Shown piece by piece: positions 20,901 through 27,948 of a stretch of 64,000 nucleotides of DNA; within the stretch, counting starts at the first letter, position 1; each line of letters begins with the position of its first letter. The notes beneath the pieces are model-generated. The model was given only the letters and a program-made list of their open reading frames with translations. It searched no databases and was not told where the DNA came from. Source of the DNA: Maribacter sp. (GTDB lineage: Bacteria > Bacteroidota > Bacteroidia > Flavobacteriales > Flavobacteriaceae); the NCBI GenBank assembly GCA_011050675.1, contig DRFI01000028.1, positions 186,001-250,000 of the forward strand, read 5' to 3'. Made by a program: the position numbers and the translations under genes.

Positions 20901-22096
20901 AATCTGATGTTCGTTTTGAAGCCGCTAGAAATGGATGGCTAACAAGCTTTGAGCAGTTTAATGAGCAATTCATCCAAAGAACAAATAAGCAGTTGAATAT
21001 TACTGCTACGGCACAACCAACAAAAGATATTACAATTGATTTGGTAGCAGATAGACAGTATTCAGACAGTTATCAAGAAAATTTTAATGTTGTAGATCAA
21101 GAGTATAATCTACAGTTGGGTAACAATTATGGTAGTTTTAGTATCTCTACTATGATGATAGGTACTGCTTTTGGTAAGAGCGATGAGTTCGATTCAAGTA
21201 CTTTTCAAGAGTTTAAGAATAACAGAATTACTATAGCGAATAGAATAGCATTAGAAAATGATATTCCTGTTCAACCAAATGGCGAATTTCCGGTTGGGTA
21301 TGGAAAAACCCAACAAAGTGTTTTATTGCCTGCCTTTTTTGCTGCATATACCGGCCAAGATGCAAGTCGTGTAAACTTAGATACATTTAGAGATATTCCT
21401 ATTCCTAACTGGAGTATCAAGTATACTGGTTTAATGAAGAGCAAATGGTTTAAAAAGAAATTCAAACGTTTTTCTTTAAGTCATGGGTATCGCGCATCAT
21501 ATAGTATTAACTCTTACCAAACGAATTTAGAGAAGGTTCAATTGATTAATGATGGGGATTCCCCAATTAATGCCGAGAACAATGACTTTTTGCCAGATTT
21601 AATTTTAAACAATGTGGTACTTACCGATCAGTTTAACCCTTTGATTCGTGTAGATTTTGAAATGATCAATTCGGTTAGTGTATTGGCAGAGGTAAGAACA
21701 GATAGAGCATTATCATTAAGTTTCGATAACGATTTAATGACAGAAATTAATGGTAAAGAATATACCGTTGGTTTAGGATATCGCTTTAAAGATGTAAAAT
21801 TTGTTACTAATATCGGTGGTAATAAGACAAGATTAAAAGGTGATTTAAATTTAAAAGCAGATGTTACGCTACGTGATAATATTACTATTATTAGAAATTT
21901 AGATATTAATAATAATCAAATAACATCTGGGCAAAATTTAATGTCATTGAAGTTTACTGCAGATTATGCGTTGAGCAAGAACTTAAATGCATTGTTCTTT
22001 TATGATCATTCATTCTCAAAGTTCGCTGTCTCAACGGCGTTTCCACAAACAACTATTAATACAGGATTTACTATTCGTTACAATTTCGGTAATTAA
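14918..22096 (+). CDS. sprA: SprA, outer-membrane translocon of the type IX secretion system
   Basis: At 2392 residues this is the full size of SprA (Sov in Porphyromonas), the giant 36-strand beta-barrel through which T9SS substrates cross the outer membrane; in gliding species it is also needed for motility. There is a signal peptide (about residues 1-32, ending SVVAQ) and a long run of alternating beta strands ending in an aromatic barrel strand (TGFTIRYNFGN). Blocks such as TTYLDDFEGAQALIDIRASLGWSLA and RVYIDEVFPETDV are typical. The start is TTG at 14918, needed to include the signal peptide, since the next Met is inside the hydrophobic core. It follows ruvA by 5 nt. Confidence 0.96.
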   Translation: MKNGVTKFLKISFKHIFLFCMFFGSTASVVAQETEEQEIDSVKTGFDLGRILIENPDSIVSRYIYDPKLDRYIYNESVGDFNIGYPIILTPDQYFKLIEQEGIKSYFKEKSDAFSGRKEGSEEARKNLLPNFYVNNDFFSTIFGGNTIEIIPQGSVAMDLGVIWQKNDNPSLSPRNRTNLSFDFDQRISLSMLGKIGERLQVTANYDTEATFDFQNIVKLDYTPTEDDIIQSIEVGNVNMPLNSSLIQGAQSLFGVKTKLQFGKTSVTAVFSEQRSQNNTVVAQGGGTLNEFSLTALDYDENRHFFLAQYFRDNYDAALSSYPYIQSQVQITRIEVWITNRSQQTLNVRNVVAIQDLGEADRDKTRVGQNNGSAGGFFNGPADLRPRNNANDYNPALILTNNGALNDNIREIATVESGFNATSFSGGYTPNQGFDYAYLENARKLEQGRDFDFNTQLGYISLNQRLSNDEVLGVAYQYTFQGQVYQVGEFANGGIEATTVTQQVNTVIENNTLILKLLKSNITNITDPIWDLMMKNIYATGAYSLSEEDFKMNILYSDPTSRNYITPVEEGPGSGWPEGLEERILLNVFNLDRLNVYNDIQPGGDGFFDFISGQTIDVQNGRIIFTKVEPFGESLYEQLENGNSGQYDVTSGYNANQEQYVFRDMYSLTKTAALQDPEKNKFLLKGTYKSEGSNGISIGAFNVPQGSVTVTANGRTLQEGIDYTVNYQSGTVQILDPSLEASNVPINISVENNAVFGQQTRRFTGVNVEHQFSEKFVLGGTLLNLNERPLTQKSTYGVESVNNTIFGLNGNFSTEVPFLTRMVNKLPNIDTDVPSNVSIRAEMAALIPSSPKNADFEGETTTYLDDFEGAQALIDIRASLGWSLASMPLEFGVNDQSFGSSPEDLNNLLNGYGRAKLSWYTIDPIFFTTQRPAEISDDDISTNATRRVYIDEVFPETDVAQGQTQVQTTLDMVYYPTTKGPYNNNPDFETEAPSEKWGGMMRSLSSTDFEQSNVEFVQFWVMDPYVDGIANGAGELVFNLGNISEDILRDGKKQYENGLPGVNSNDFVAPTSWGEVPATQSLVYAFDADENNRGLQDIGFDGLDDIREGDVYTNNGGDDPALDNYGYYLNREGSILERYIDFNNPQGNSPVTVTNTDRGSTTLPDVEDIDRDLTMNTVNSYYEYRISIKPNTTINDEYVTDIIEGTATGDVRIPNGDDVNYRWIQYKIPLSDFTDAIGGITDFRSISFMRMYMTGFNSPTILRFATLDLVRGDWRTYTNTLQDKNIDSDPSDDGTTLDVNTVNIEENSSRTPIPYVLPPGVIREQLNNNNTIIRQNEQSLSLTVSNLESEDSRGVFKNLNVDIRQYEKMKMFIHAEKIVDSDYADTSTPLVGFLRMGTDFTQNYYQIELPLEFTPFTAVADDEVWPENNEMNIDLSDLTKVKSQWIADGDLSDVRFFEIENGEVIPVNEFDVRSPGRIRIGIKGNPSLGSIRTMMVGIKNQDILPARGEVWFNELRLAGLDNNGGWAAIAALDANIADFANISATGSKSTSGFGSIDQMPNERAREDALSYDVVTNVNVGQLLPKKWGIQLPFNYGISEQMITPEFDPVYDDLKLDDRIAAESTQEGKDDVLEQAEDYTKRTSINLIGVRKDRGEEADANFYDVENFTFNYSYNETDHRDFEIAELKEQSVNTGFVYNHSFEPVEVAPFAKKDSLFNGKYWKWLKDLNLNLLPSNIGVTSNINRQFNAQRFRDVYTDGEDRIELPELQQRNYLFNWQYAVNYNLTKSLRLNLTGSNNNIVRNYLDEDEPLESTDRINNELGMWDGFFDVGEPNRHSQELQLNYELPFSKIPALDFISTQYTYTSNFDWQRGGDALFEVAGEYINTVQNANTHTITSSMTLQKFYDKIGLKKRETPKAKTSGPIRRDKSGALSEDQEKIKGKTSDLFNTVVDIVTMVKRLNLNYSENSGTVLPGYTQSVGFVGTTKPTIGFLFGSQSDVRFEAARNGWLTSFEQFNEQFIQRTNKQLNITATAQPTKDITIDLVADRQYSDSYQENFNVVDQEYNLQLGNNYGSFSISTMMIGTAFGKSDEFDSSTFQEFKNNRITIANRIALENDIPVQPNGEFPVGYGKTQQSVLLPAFFAAYTGQDASRVNLDTFRDIPIPNWSIKYTGLMKSKWFKKKFKRFSLSHGYRASYSINSYQTNLEKVQLINDGDSPINAENNDFLPDLILNNVVLTDQFNPLIRVDFEMINSVSVLAEVRTDRALSLSFDNDLMTEINGKEYTVGLGYRFKDVKFVTNIGGNKTRLKGDLNLKADVTLRDNITIIRNLDINNNQITSGQNLMSLKFTADYALSKNLNALFFYDHSFSKFAVSTAFPQTTINTGFTIRYNFGN

Positions 22097-22169
22097 AAGT
22101 GCAGTTTAATATAAGATTGGTTTGATTGTGATTTGTACTTTTAAACAAATCATAACATCTGTATTTATT

Positions 22170-22200
22170 TTGATAACCTAAGTTGAAAACTTTACATTTG
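22170..22200 (+). promoter_or_regulatory. Bacteroidota-type promoter of gcvH
   Basis: TTG (22170-22172) is separated by 20 nt from TACATTTG (22193-22200), a full match to TAnnTTTG. The gcvH ATG is 29 nt further on. This is one of the two best promoter matches in the window and implies gcvH is expressed separately from sprA. Confidence 0.65.
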
Positions 22201-22229
22201 CCGAAGTAAAAAAATAATAAACGATTATA

Positions 22230-22610
22230 ATGAATATACCAGCTGAATTAAAATATACAAAAGACCACGAGTGGGTTAAGATAGACGGTGATATAGCAAC
22301 CGTAGGTATTACAGATTTCGCACAAGGTGAATTAGGTGATATTGTTTACGTAGAAGTAGATACCCTAGATGAGAGTTTAGATCGTGAAGCAATATTTGGA
22401 ACAGTGGAAGCGGTAAAAACTGTTTCTGATTTGTTCTCTCCTTTATCAGGTGAGATTATCGAGTTCAATGAAGCTTTAGAAGATGAACCTGAAAAAGTAA
22501 ATTCTGATCCTTATGGAGCAGGATGGATGGTGAAAATAAAAATTAGTAATGCAAGCGAAGTAGAAGATTTATTGAGCGATGCTGCATACAAAGAGATAAT
22601 TGGTGGTTAA
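22230..22610 (+). CDS. gcvH: Glycine cleavage system H protein
   Basis: A 126-residue lipoyl carrier of normal length. The lipoylation site is Lys63 in the motif [17 protein letters not shown], and the N terminus ([18 protein letters not shown]) is typical. H protein shuttles the aminomethyl intermediate between the P, T and L proteins of the glycine cleavage complex. The P and T genes are not nearby. The gene has its own promoter and overlaps the start of the VanZ-like gene by about 11 nt. Confidence 0.97.
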   Translation: MNIPAELKYTKDHEWVKIDGDIATVGITDFAQGELGDIVYVEVDTLDESLDREAIFGTVEAVKTVSDLFSPLSGEIIEFNEALEDEPEKVNSDPYGAGWMVKIKISNASEVEDLLSDAAYKEIIGG

Positions 22611-22995
22611 AAACGCTATTTATAAAGTACTTTTCATAAGCTGGATGATGTTTGTAACATTTTTCAGCTTATTTTCTTTTTCAGAAGTTGGTACCTCAAG
22701 GTTCAGTATTCCCCATATAGATAAGGCAGTTCATTTCACCTTTTATTTTGGAGTAGTAGTGCTAGGGTTCATGGCAATATCTAAGAAAAAAGGTAAAGGT
22801 GAAGGTGAGTCTAAGTTATTGTGGTACATTGTTTTATTCGCAGTACTGTACGGCATAATTATTGAAGTGTTACAACATGTTGCAACGTTAGATAGACACG
22901 GAGATCCATTAGATGCACTTGCTAATTCTACAGGTGCTATTGTAGGAATGTTGGTCTTGCGATTTTTATTTTTTCGCATCTCGTCGTTAAAATGA
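22600..22995 (+). CDS. VanZ-like membrane protein
   Basis: A 131-residue protein with four hydrophobic segments and the VanZ-family pattern: [18 protein letters not shown] in the first half and [30 protein letters not shown] near the end. The function of this family outside VanZ-mediated teicoplanin tolerance is unknown. The start is uncertain: TTG 22600 or GTG 22603, both overlapping gcvH, which suggests translational coupling. The order sprA-gcvH-vanZ-tonB is one I recall as common in Flavobacteriaceae. Confidence 0.8.
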   Translation: MVVKNAIYKVLFISWMMFVTFFSLFSFSEVGTSRFSIPHIDKAVHFTFYFGVVVLGFMAISKKKGKGEGESKLLWYIVLFAVLYGIIIEVLQHVATLDRHGDPLDALANSTGAIVGMLVLRFLFFRISSLK

Positions 22996-23004
22996 AAATT
23001 TTAG

Positions 23005-23036
23005 TTGCATTTTTATGGATTAATTAGTTAAATTAG
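23005..23036 (+). promoter_or_regulatory. Possible promoter of the tonB gene
   Basis: TTG (23005-23007), a 21-nt spacer, then TAAATTAG (23029-23036), which has one mismatch to TAnnTTTG. The start codon is 21 nt downstream. Evidence is weak because of the mismatch. Confidence 0.3.
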
Positions 23037-23057
23037 CAATCACTAAATTGAATATAT

Positions 23058-23762
23058 ATGGAACCTAAAAAGAATCCTAAGGCGGATTTAACAAAGAACA
23101 GCAGTCTTTATTTCGTTATCGGTTTGTTCGCAGTAATGTTATTTACTTATGTAGCATTTGAGTGGAAAACGTATGATGAAGTAAATGATTATGATATTTC
23201 TATGAATGTGGATGATCTTTTAGATGAAGAAGTTCCAATGACAGAACAGATAAAAACTCCACCACCTCCACCGCCACCAGCTGCACCTGAAATTATTGAA
23301 GTTGTAGAAGATGAAGAAGAGGTTGAAGAAACTGTAATCGAGTCTACTGAAACTAGTCAAGAAGAAGAAATCGTTGAAGTCGATGATGTTGTAGTTGACG
23401 AAATCGAAGAGGATGTAGATGTTCCTTTTGCTGTTATTGAAGATGTACCTGTATTTCCAGGTTGTGAAAATGAGAGCGATAAAAGAGCTTGTTTTAACAA
23501 AATGATTCAAAAGCATATTGGTAAAAACTTCCGTTACCCAGAAATTGCTCAAGAAATGGGAGTTCAAGGTAGAGTTAGTGTCATGTTCGTAATTCAGAAA
23601 GATGGTAGTATCGGTAACGTTAGAATGCGTGGACCGGATAAAAACTTAGAAGCTGAAGCGGCTAGAATTATTGGTAAATTACCAAAAATGACCCCTGGTA
23701 AGCAGAGAGGTAGAGCTGTACGTGTTCCTTTTAGTATTCCAATTAACTTTAAATTACAATAG
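23058..23762 (+). CDS. TonB-family energy transducer
   Basis: A 234-residue protein with one N-terminal membrane helix (about 19-36), a short proline stretch (TPPPPPPPAAPE, 72-83), an unusually acidic linker of about 50 residues rich in Glu, Asp and Val, and a C-terminal TonB domain (about 140-234: YPEIAQEMGVQGRVSVMFVI, DGSIGNVR). The EDVPVFPGCE element before the domain is usual in Bacteroidota TonBs. It would couple the proton gradient, via ExbB/ExbD, to an outer-membrane receptor. No ExbBD or receptor gene is adjacent, so its partner is unknown. A strong terminator follows. Confidence 0.9.
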   Translation: MEPKKNPKADLTKNSSLYFVIGLFAVMLFTYVAFEWKTYDEVNDYDISMNVDDLLDEEVPMTEQIKTPPPPPPPAAPEIIEVVEDEEEVEETVIESTETSQEEEIVEVDDVVVDEIEEDVDVPFAVIEDVPVFPGCENESDKRACFNKMIQKHIGKNFRYPEIAQEMGVQGRVSVMFVIQKDGSIGNVRMRGPDKNLEAEAARIIGKLPKMTPGKQRGRAVRVPFSIPINFKLQ

Positions 23763-23788
23763 TATTTTATTACTATTTTAAATAATAT

Positions 23789-23823
23789 AAAAAAATCCCG
23801 AGCAAACTGCTCGGGATTTTTTT
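23789..23823. terminator. Bidirectional terminator between tonB and the metallo-hydrolase gene
   Basis: ATCCCGAGCA (23795-23804) pairs with TGCTCGGGAT (23808-23817) around a 3-nt loop. A run of A precedes it and a run of T follows, so it can stop transcription from both convergent genes. Confidence 0.88.
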
Positions 23824-23848
23824 TGGTATTAAATTTTTAAATAGAAAT

Positions 23849-24718
23849 CTATTTTTTTAAACTGGTATAAAAAATGTTTCTCATTCTTTCAGGGCTAATA
23901 AATCCGGTTCCGAATTCAGCATCATATTTAGAAGAGATTGATGAATTCTTTTCTACCTGTTCTAGGGTGTCACCAGAGGCTATAGCCTTAATTATGCTTG
24001 CTTCTATGGTTTTTAGCATTTCAAGGTAGCTTATTAATTTTTGCTTGTTTGATGGTCTGCCATGACCAGGTATGATTAAAGTGTCATCATCAATAACCAT
24101 AATCGCTTTTTCTATAGCTGCTATATAACCTTCAACACTACCGCCATTCTTTAAGTCCATATAAGGATATCGACCAGAAAAATAAGTATCACCCATATGA
24201 AGTACATTGTTTTTGACAAAATAAATCATTGCATCACTATTTGTATGGGCATTATGTACGTGAAATGCCATTATGGTTTCATCGTTTTCAAACAATTGTA
24301 ATTCTTCTGAAAAGGTAATTTCTGGTAAAATTTCTTCACTTAGTTCAGGTTGCTCTTCTAGCTTTTTCTCGAGACTTTTTCTGACATTATTTTGGGCGAT
24401 TAGTATTGTGGATTCAGAATTAAACTCTGAATTACCACCTGTGTGGTCACCATGTAAATGTGTATTTATTAAATATTTTAATGGTTTGTCGGTAATGCTA
24501 GAGATGGCTTGTTTAATTTTAGGACTTAATCTGGCAAATTGATTGTCTATCATAAAGCTGTGGTTACCGTTAACATAGAGACCAATATTTCCTCCTTGTC
24601 CAGTAAGCATATATACTTCGCTAGTAAGCGTGTCAATTGTGATGGTAACTTCTTTCTCTTGACTCCAGCAAATAGAGTGAATTAGAAGAAGTGTAATAAG
24701 TAAGTTTAAATGTTTCAT
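23849..24718 (-). CDS. Secreted MBL-fold metallo-hydrolase
   Basis: A 289-residue protein with a signal peptide (about 1-19, ending CWSQ) and the metallo-beta-lactamase fold. Zinc ligands are visible in H87-L-H89-G-D91-H92, H158 (NAHTNSDAMIYF) and the final GHGRPSN. The pattern matches periplasmic MBL hydrolases of the broad family that includes quinoprotein-associated and cyclase-like proteins; the HxHxDH pattern also occurs in B3 beta-lactamases, but nothing here proves beta-lactam hydrolysis. The gene stands alone, convergent with tonB and divergent from the farnesyltransferase gene. Confidence 0.8.
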   Translation of the reverse strand: MKHLNLLITLLLIHSICWSQEKEVTITIDTLTSEVYMLTGQGGNIGLYVNGNHSFMIDNQFARLSPKIKQAISSITDKPLKYLINTHLHGDHTGGNSEFNSESTILIAQNNVRKSLEKKLEEQPELSEEILPEITFSEELQLFENDETIMAFHVHNAHTNSDAMIYFVKNNVLHMGDTYFSGRYPYMDLKNGGSVEGYIAAIEKAIMVIDDDTLIIPGHGRPSNKQKLISYLEMLKTIEASIIKAIASGDTLEQVEKNSSISSKYDAEFGTGFISPERMRNIFYTSLKK

Positions 24719-24751
24719 TTTTAAGTGTTAAAGTGTTAATTTCTTAGCTTT

Positions 24752-24759
24752 CAAATATA
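24752..24759 (-). promoter_or_regulatory. -7 element of the metallo-hydrolase gene
   Basis: On the minus strand this reads TATATTTG, a match to TAnnTTTG, 33 nt before the start codon. I see no TTG box at the right distance. Confidence 0.35.
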
Positions 24760-24779
24760 CTAGAAATAAAGGTTTAAGG

Positions 24780-24810
24780 TTGCAGAAATATAGTAGGGGG
24801 GTTATCTTTG
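24780..24810 (+). promoter_or_regulatory. Bacteroidota-type promoter of the oxidase biogenesis operon (ctaB)
   Basis: TTG (24780-24782), a 20-nt spacer and TATCTTTG (24803-24810). The in-frame TTG at 24808-24810 is the end of the -7 box, so it cannot be the start of translation from this promoter. The true start is the ATG at 24829. Confidence 0.68.
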
Positions 24811-24828
24811 CAGACCTATTTAAAAAAT

Positions 24829-25731
24829 ATGAAAACGGCTATTGGTTCGATAAACAATAATGCACTTGCATTGTTATTTGCCGATTTTAAGGAAATTACC
24901 AAGGCTAGATTGGCTATTAGTGTCGTTTTTTCATCCATTGCAGGCTATTTTTTAGGAGCTTACGAAATTCAATGGTTTCAAGTTTTCTTATTGGCATTTG
25001 GCGGTTACTGTATGGTAGGTGCTAGTAATGCCTATAACCAAGTTATAGAGAAAGATTTAGATGCTTTAATGAAGCGTACTAAAAATAGACCTATACCCGC
25101 TGGTCGTATGACGGTTAGTTTTGCTATGACTATTGCTGTTGTATTGACCTTACTTGGTATTTTATCGTTATATCTTTTAAACCCTAAGACAGCAATGTTT
25201 GGGGCTATTTCTATATTTCTTTATACCAGCGTGTATACCCCATTAAAAACTATTACTCCTTTGGCGGTATTTGTTGGTGCAATTCCAGGAGCAATTCCTT
25301 TTATGTTGGGTTGGGTTGCTGCTACCGATGATTTTGGTATTGAACCAGGTACCTTGTTTATGATTCAATTCTTTTGGCAATTCCCGCATTTTTGGGCCCT
25401 AGGTTGGATGTTAGATGATGATTATAGAAGTGGTGGTTTTAAAATGTTGCCAACAGGTAAAAAAGATGCGGCTACAGTGCTTCAAATTATAATGTACACT
25501 ATTTGGATGATGGCGGTATCTGTAATTCCTGTTTTTGGAATTACTGGTAGATTGCAGTTGTCTGTAGTTGCAGCCGTGATCATCTTTTTAATGGGTGCGG
25601 TTATGTTAGGGTTTGCATTTCAGCTTTATCGTAAAAAAGACAATGTTTCGGCAAGAAAATTAATGTTAGCAAGTGTTAGTTATATAACGCTAATGCAAAT
25701 AGTTTACGTAATAGATAAATTTTTAGCTTAA
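24829..25731 (+). CDS. ctaB: Protoheme IX farnesyltransferase (heme O synthase)
   Basis: A 300-residue UbiA-type prenyltransferase with about nine membrane helices. The first Asp-rich motif is N-Q-V-I-E-K-D-L-D followed by MKRTKNRPIPAG, and the second loop includes GWMLDDDYRSGGFKMLP. It adds a farnesyl group to heme b, giving heme O for the heme a of the oxidase. I chose ATG 24829 rather than the upstream TTG at 24808, because that TTG lies inside the promoter -7 box. It heads a run of oxidase assembly and subunit genes, 2 nt before the first subunit III gene. Confidence 0.94.
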   Translation: MKTAIGSINNNALALLFADFKEITKARLAISVVFSSIAGYFLGAYEIQWFQVFLLAFGGYCMVGASNAYNQVIEKDLDALMKRTKNRPIPAGRMTVSFAMTIAVVLTLLGILSLYLLNPKTAMFGAISIFLYTSVYTPLKTITPLAVFVGAIPGAIPFMLGWVAATDDFGIEPGTLFMIQFFWQFPHFWALGWMLDDDYRSGGFKMLPTGKKDAATVLQIIMYTIWMMAVSVIPVFGITGRLQLSVVAAVIIFLMGAVMLGFAFQLYRKKDNVSARKLMLASVSYITLMQIVYVIDKFLA

Positions 25732-25733
25732 TT

Positions 25734-26315
25734 ATGGATTTAACACAAGGGACGGAGGTAGAGAAAAATGCTAGGGCAAAAAAAATGATGCTATGGTTTG
25801 GTATTGTTAGCCTACTAATGGGGTTTGCAGGGTGGACAAGTGCTTATATAGTAAGTAGCTCTAGAGAAGATTGGTCTAGTGATATTCTATTGCCAAACTC
25901 ATTTTTGTATAGTACTGTAGTTATTATAATAAGCAGCTTCTGCTATATGTTGGCTAAAAATGCCATTAAAGATGGAGAAAATGCCAAGGGTACTAAATGG
26001 CTATGGGTTACGTTAGGTTTAGGAGTTTTGTTTGTTGTTCTTCAGTTTTCTGGTTTTTCACAGATGGTGGCAGATGGGTATTACTTTACAGGACCGACCA
26101 GTAGTATAAAAGTTTCTTATATCTTTTTGATTGCAATGGTGCATATTGTACATGTTGTAGCGGGAATGATATCGCTGTTGGTTGTATTATATAATCAAAA
26201 CAAAGGAAAATATAGCACTGAAAACTATTTAGGTGTTACCTTAGGGGCAACATTTTGGCATTTTTTAGATTTATTATGGATCTATTTAGTGTTATTTATG
26301 TTCTTTGTAAAATAA
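25734..26315 (+). CDS. Heme-copper oxidase subunit III, short form
   Basis: A 193-residue protein with five membrane helices and the subunit III pattern (GFAGWTSAYIVSSSRE, YIFLIAMVHIVHVVAGMISLLVV, GATFWHFLDLLWIYLVLFMFF). Subunit III stabilises the oxidase core and its proton uptake path. It follows ctaB by 2 nt. A second, longer subunit III gene comes 96 nt later; paired subunit III genes are common in Bacteroidota. Which one partners the CoxAB encoded at 2063-5057 is not clear from sequence. Confidence 0.9.
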   Translation: MDLTQGTEVEKNARAKKMMLWFGIVSLLMGFAGWTSAYIVSSSREDWSSDILLPNSFLYSTVVIIISSFCYMLAKNAIKDGENAKGTKWLWVTLGLGVLFVVLQFSGFSQMVADGYYFTGPTSSIKVSYIFLIAMVHIVHVVAGMISLLVVLYNQNKGKYSTENYLGVTLGATFWHFLDLLWIYLVLFMFFVK

Positions 26316-26373
26316 AATGTGAATCAAAATAAGTTTTGAGTCGAATTGCGTTTTTAAATAGTTCAAAAAAATG

Positions 26374-26381
26374 TAAATTTG
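26374..26381 (+). promoter_or_regulatory. -7 element (TAAATTTG) before the long subunit III gene
   Basis: TAAATTTG matches TAnnTTTG, 30 nt before the ATG at 26412, in the only sizeable gap within the cluster. A TTG lies at 26346-26348 but with a 25-nt spacer. It may be an internal promoter. Confidence 0.4.
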
Positions 26382-26411
26382 CTAAAGTTTTATTAAAACG
26401 ATAACTAGTAT

Positions 26412-27386
26412 ATGAATTCTACGGTGACTACGGGAACGGAAACAAGCGTATGGGGTGGAGGTAATCAACCCTTAGGAGCAAGCTACGGTAAATTAATGAT
26501 GTGGTTTTTCCTTGTGTCGGATGCGTTAACTTTCTCTGGATTTTTAGCGGCTTACGGCTTTTCAAGATTTAAATTTATAGAAACATGGCCAATTGCGGAC
26601 GAGGTGTTTACACACGTTCCTTTCTTTCATGGTAATTATCCCATGATCTATGTTGCTTTTATGACCTTTGTATTAATTATGTCATCGGTAACGATGGTAT
26701 TAGCAGTGGACGCTGGTCATAAGATGAAACAAAATGCCGTTACATGGTACATGTTCGCTACTATTATTGGTGGTATTATCTTCGTTGGCTCGCAAGCTTG
26801 GGAATGGGGAACTTTTATTAAAGGAGACCATGGTGCATTAGAAACCAAAGGAGGTAGAATATTACAATTTGTAAAAGCGGATACTGGTGAAAGAGCTTCG
26901 TTGTCCGATTTTGCGGCTTCATTGCCTGGAGATAGAGTTATTCATGAAAGAAAAAATGGACTTTGGTTCTATCAAGAGTCTAGTTTAACCACGGTTTCTT
27001 TAGACGAAGTGGTAGAAGGTTTTAAGGCTGATCCTAATATATTGATTCGAACAGAATTAATTAATGAGGAAGGTGAAAAGACACTTTTAGATAGAAAGGC
27101 TTCATTAGCTAAATTGGCGGAGGCTACCCTAGTTGTAGAAGGTGCTAATTTGATACATAATGAGTATGGTAGTAGACTTTTTGCTGATTTCTTTTTCTTT
27201 ATCACAGGTTTTCACGGTTTCCACGTATTCTCAGGTGTAGTTATCAATATTATAATTTTCTTTAATGTTATTATTGGTACCTACGAAAGAAGAGGTCATT
27301 ATGAAATGGTTGAAAAAATTGGACTGTACTGGCACTTTGTAGATTTAGTTTGGGTATTTGTATTTACCTTCTTCTACTTGGTATAA
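26412..27386 (+). CDS. Heme-copper oxidase subunit III, long form with soluble insertion
   Basis: A 324-residue subunit III. Membrane helices occupy residues 27-50, 75-98, 110-133 and then 255-324 (FITGFHGFHVFSGVVINIIIFF and YWHFVDLVWVFVFTFFYLV, with the usual His and Glu/Asp residues). Between them, about residues 137-250, is a polar insertion of roughly 110 residues (from KGDHGALETKGG to GANLIHNEYGSRLF) not found in ordinary subunit III. It should lie on one face of the membrane between two helices. It is followed 53 nt later by subunit IV. Confidence 0.9.
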   Translation: MNSTVTTGTETSVWGGGNQPLGASYGKLMMWFFLVSDALTFSGFLAAYGFSRFKFIETWPIADEVFTHVPFFHGNYPMIYVAFMTFVLIMSSVTMVLAVDAGHKMKQNAVTWYMFATIIGGIIFVGSQAWEWGTFIKGDHGALETKGGRILQFVKADTGERASLSDFAASLPGDRVIHERKNGLWFYQESSLTTVSLDEVVEGFKADPNILIRTELINEEGEKTLLDRKASLAKLAEATLVVEGANLIHNEYGSRLFADFFFFITGFHGFHVFSGVVINIIIFFNVIIGTYERRGHYEMVEKIGLYWHFVDLVWVFVFTFFYLV

Positions 27387-27439
27387 TCCTTTTTAAGAAA
27401 AACAGTAATACGGTATATAGAATTTTAGATTAAAGTAAA

Positions 27440-27823
27440 ATGGCAGACGGACATAAATTAGAAATTTTTAGAGGGCTTGTAAAGTTCAAATCTAACACAC
27501 AGAAAATCTGGGGAGTATTAGCTTTTTTAACCTTAATAACTGCAGTAGAAGTAGTGTTGGGTATTATAAAGCCAGAATCTTTGACCGATACTCATGTATT
27601 GGGAATGAAATTGATTAACTGGATCTTTATTATATTAACCTTGGTTAAGGCTTACTATATTGCTTGGGACTTTATGCACTTACGTGACGAGAAGTCTTCG
27701 TTAAGAAGAGCTATAGTTTGGACACCTATATTTTTGGTTATTTATTTAGTGTTTATTCTTCTTGTAGAAGCAGATTATATTTATAACGTATATAAGGATG
27801 GCTTTGTAAGTTGGAATTTCTAA
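27440..27823 (+). CDS. Cytochrome c oxidase subunit IV-like protein
   Basis: A 127-residue protein with three membrane helices and a basic N-terminal part (KLEIFRGLVKFKSNTQKIWGVLAFL). The pattern, with YYIAWDFMHLRDEKSSLRRAI between helices 2 and 3, matches the prokaryotic subunit IV (COX4_pro) family. It is an accessory membrane subunit. It ends the first part of the cluster, since a terminator follows 19 nt later. Confidence 0.88.
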   Translation: MADGHKLEIFRGLVKFKSNTQKIWGVLAFLTLITAVEVVLGIIKPESLTDTHVLGMKLINWIFIILTLVKAYYIAWDFMHLRDEKSSLRRAIVWTPIFLVIYLVFILLVEADYIYNVYKDGFVSWNF

Positions 27824-27841
27824 GTTATAATTAACAGAATT

Positions 27842-27869
27842 AAAAGACGGTTTTATAACCGTCTTTTTT
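27842..27869 (+). terminator. Intrinsic terminator after oxidase subunit IV
   Basis: AAAGACGGTT (27843-27852) pairs with AACCGTCTTT (27857-27866) over a TTAT loop, followed by a T-rich tract. Confidence 0.88.
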
Positions 27870-27948
27870 ATTTTTGTATAGTTTGTGTTTTAAAACTTAT
27901 TCTTTGGGTTGCTTACTATATTGCAATCTTAACTTGCCTTCTTGATAT

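Noticed and set aside
22084-22150. TTAAAAGT / ACTTTTAA inverted repeat after sprA, possible terminator
   Set aside because: The arms are 8 bp of almost only A-T pairs with a loop of about 35 nt; not stable enough to call.
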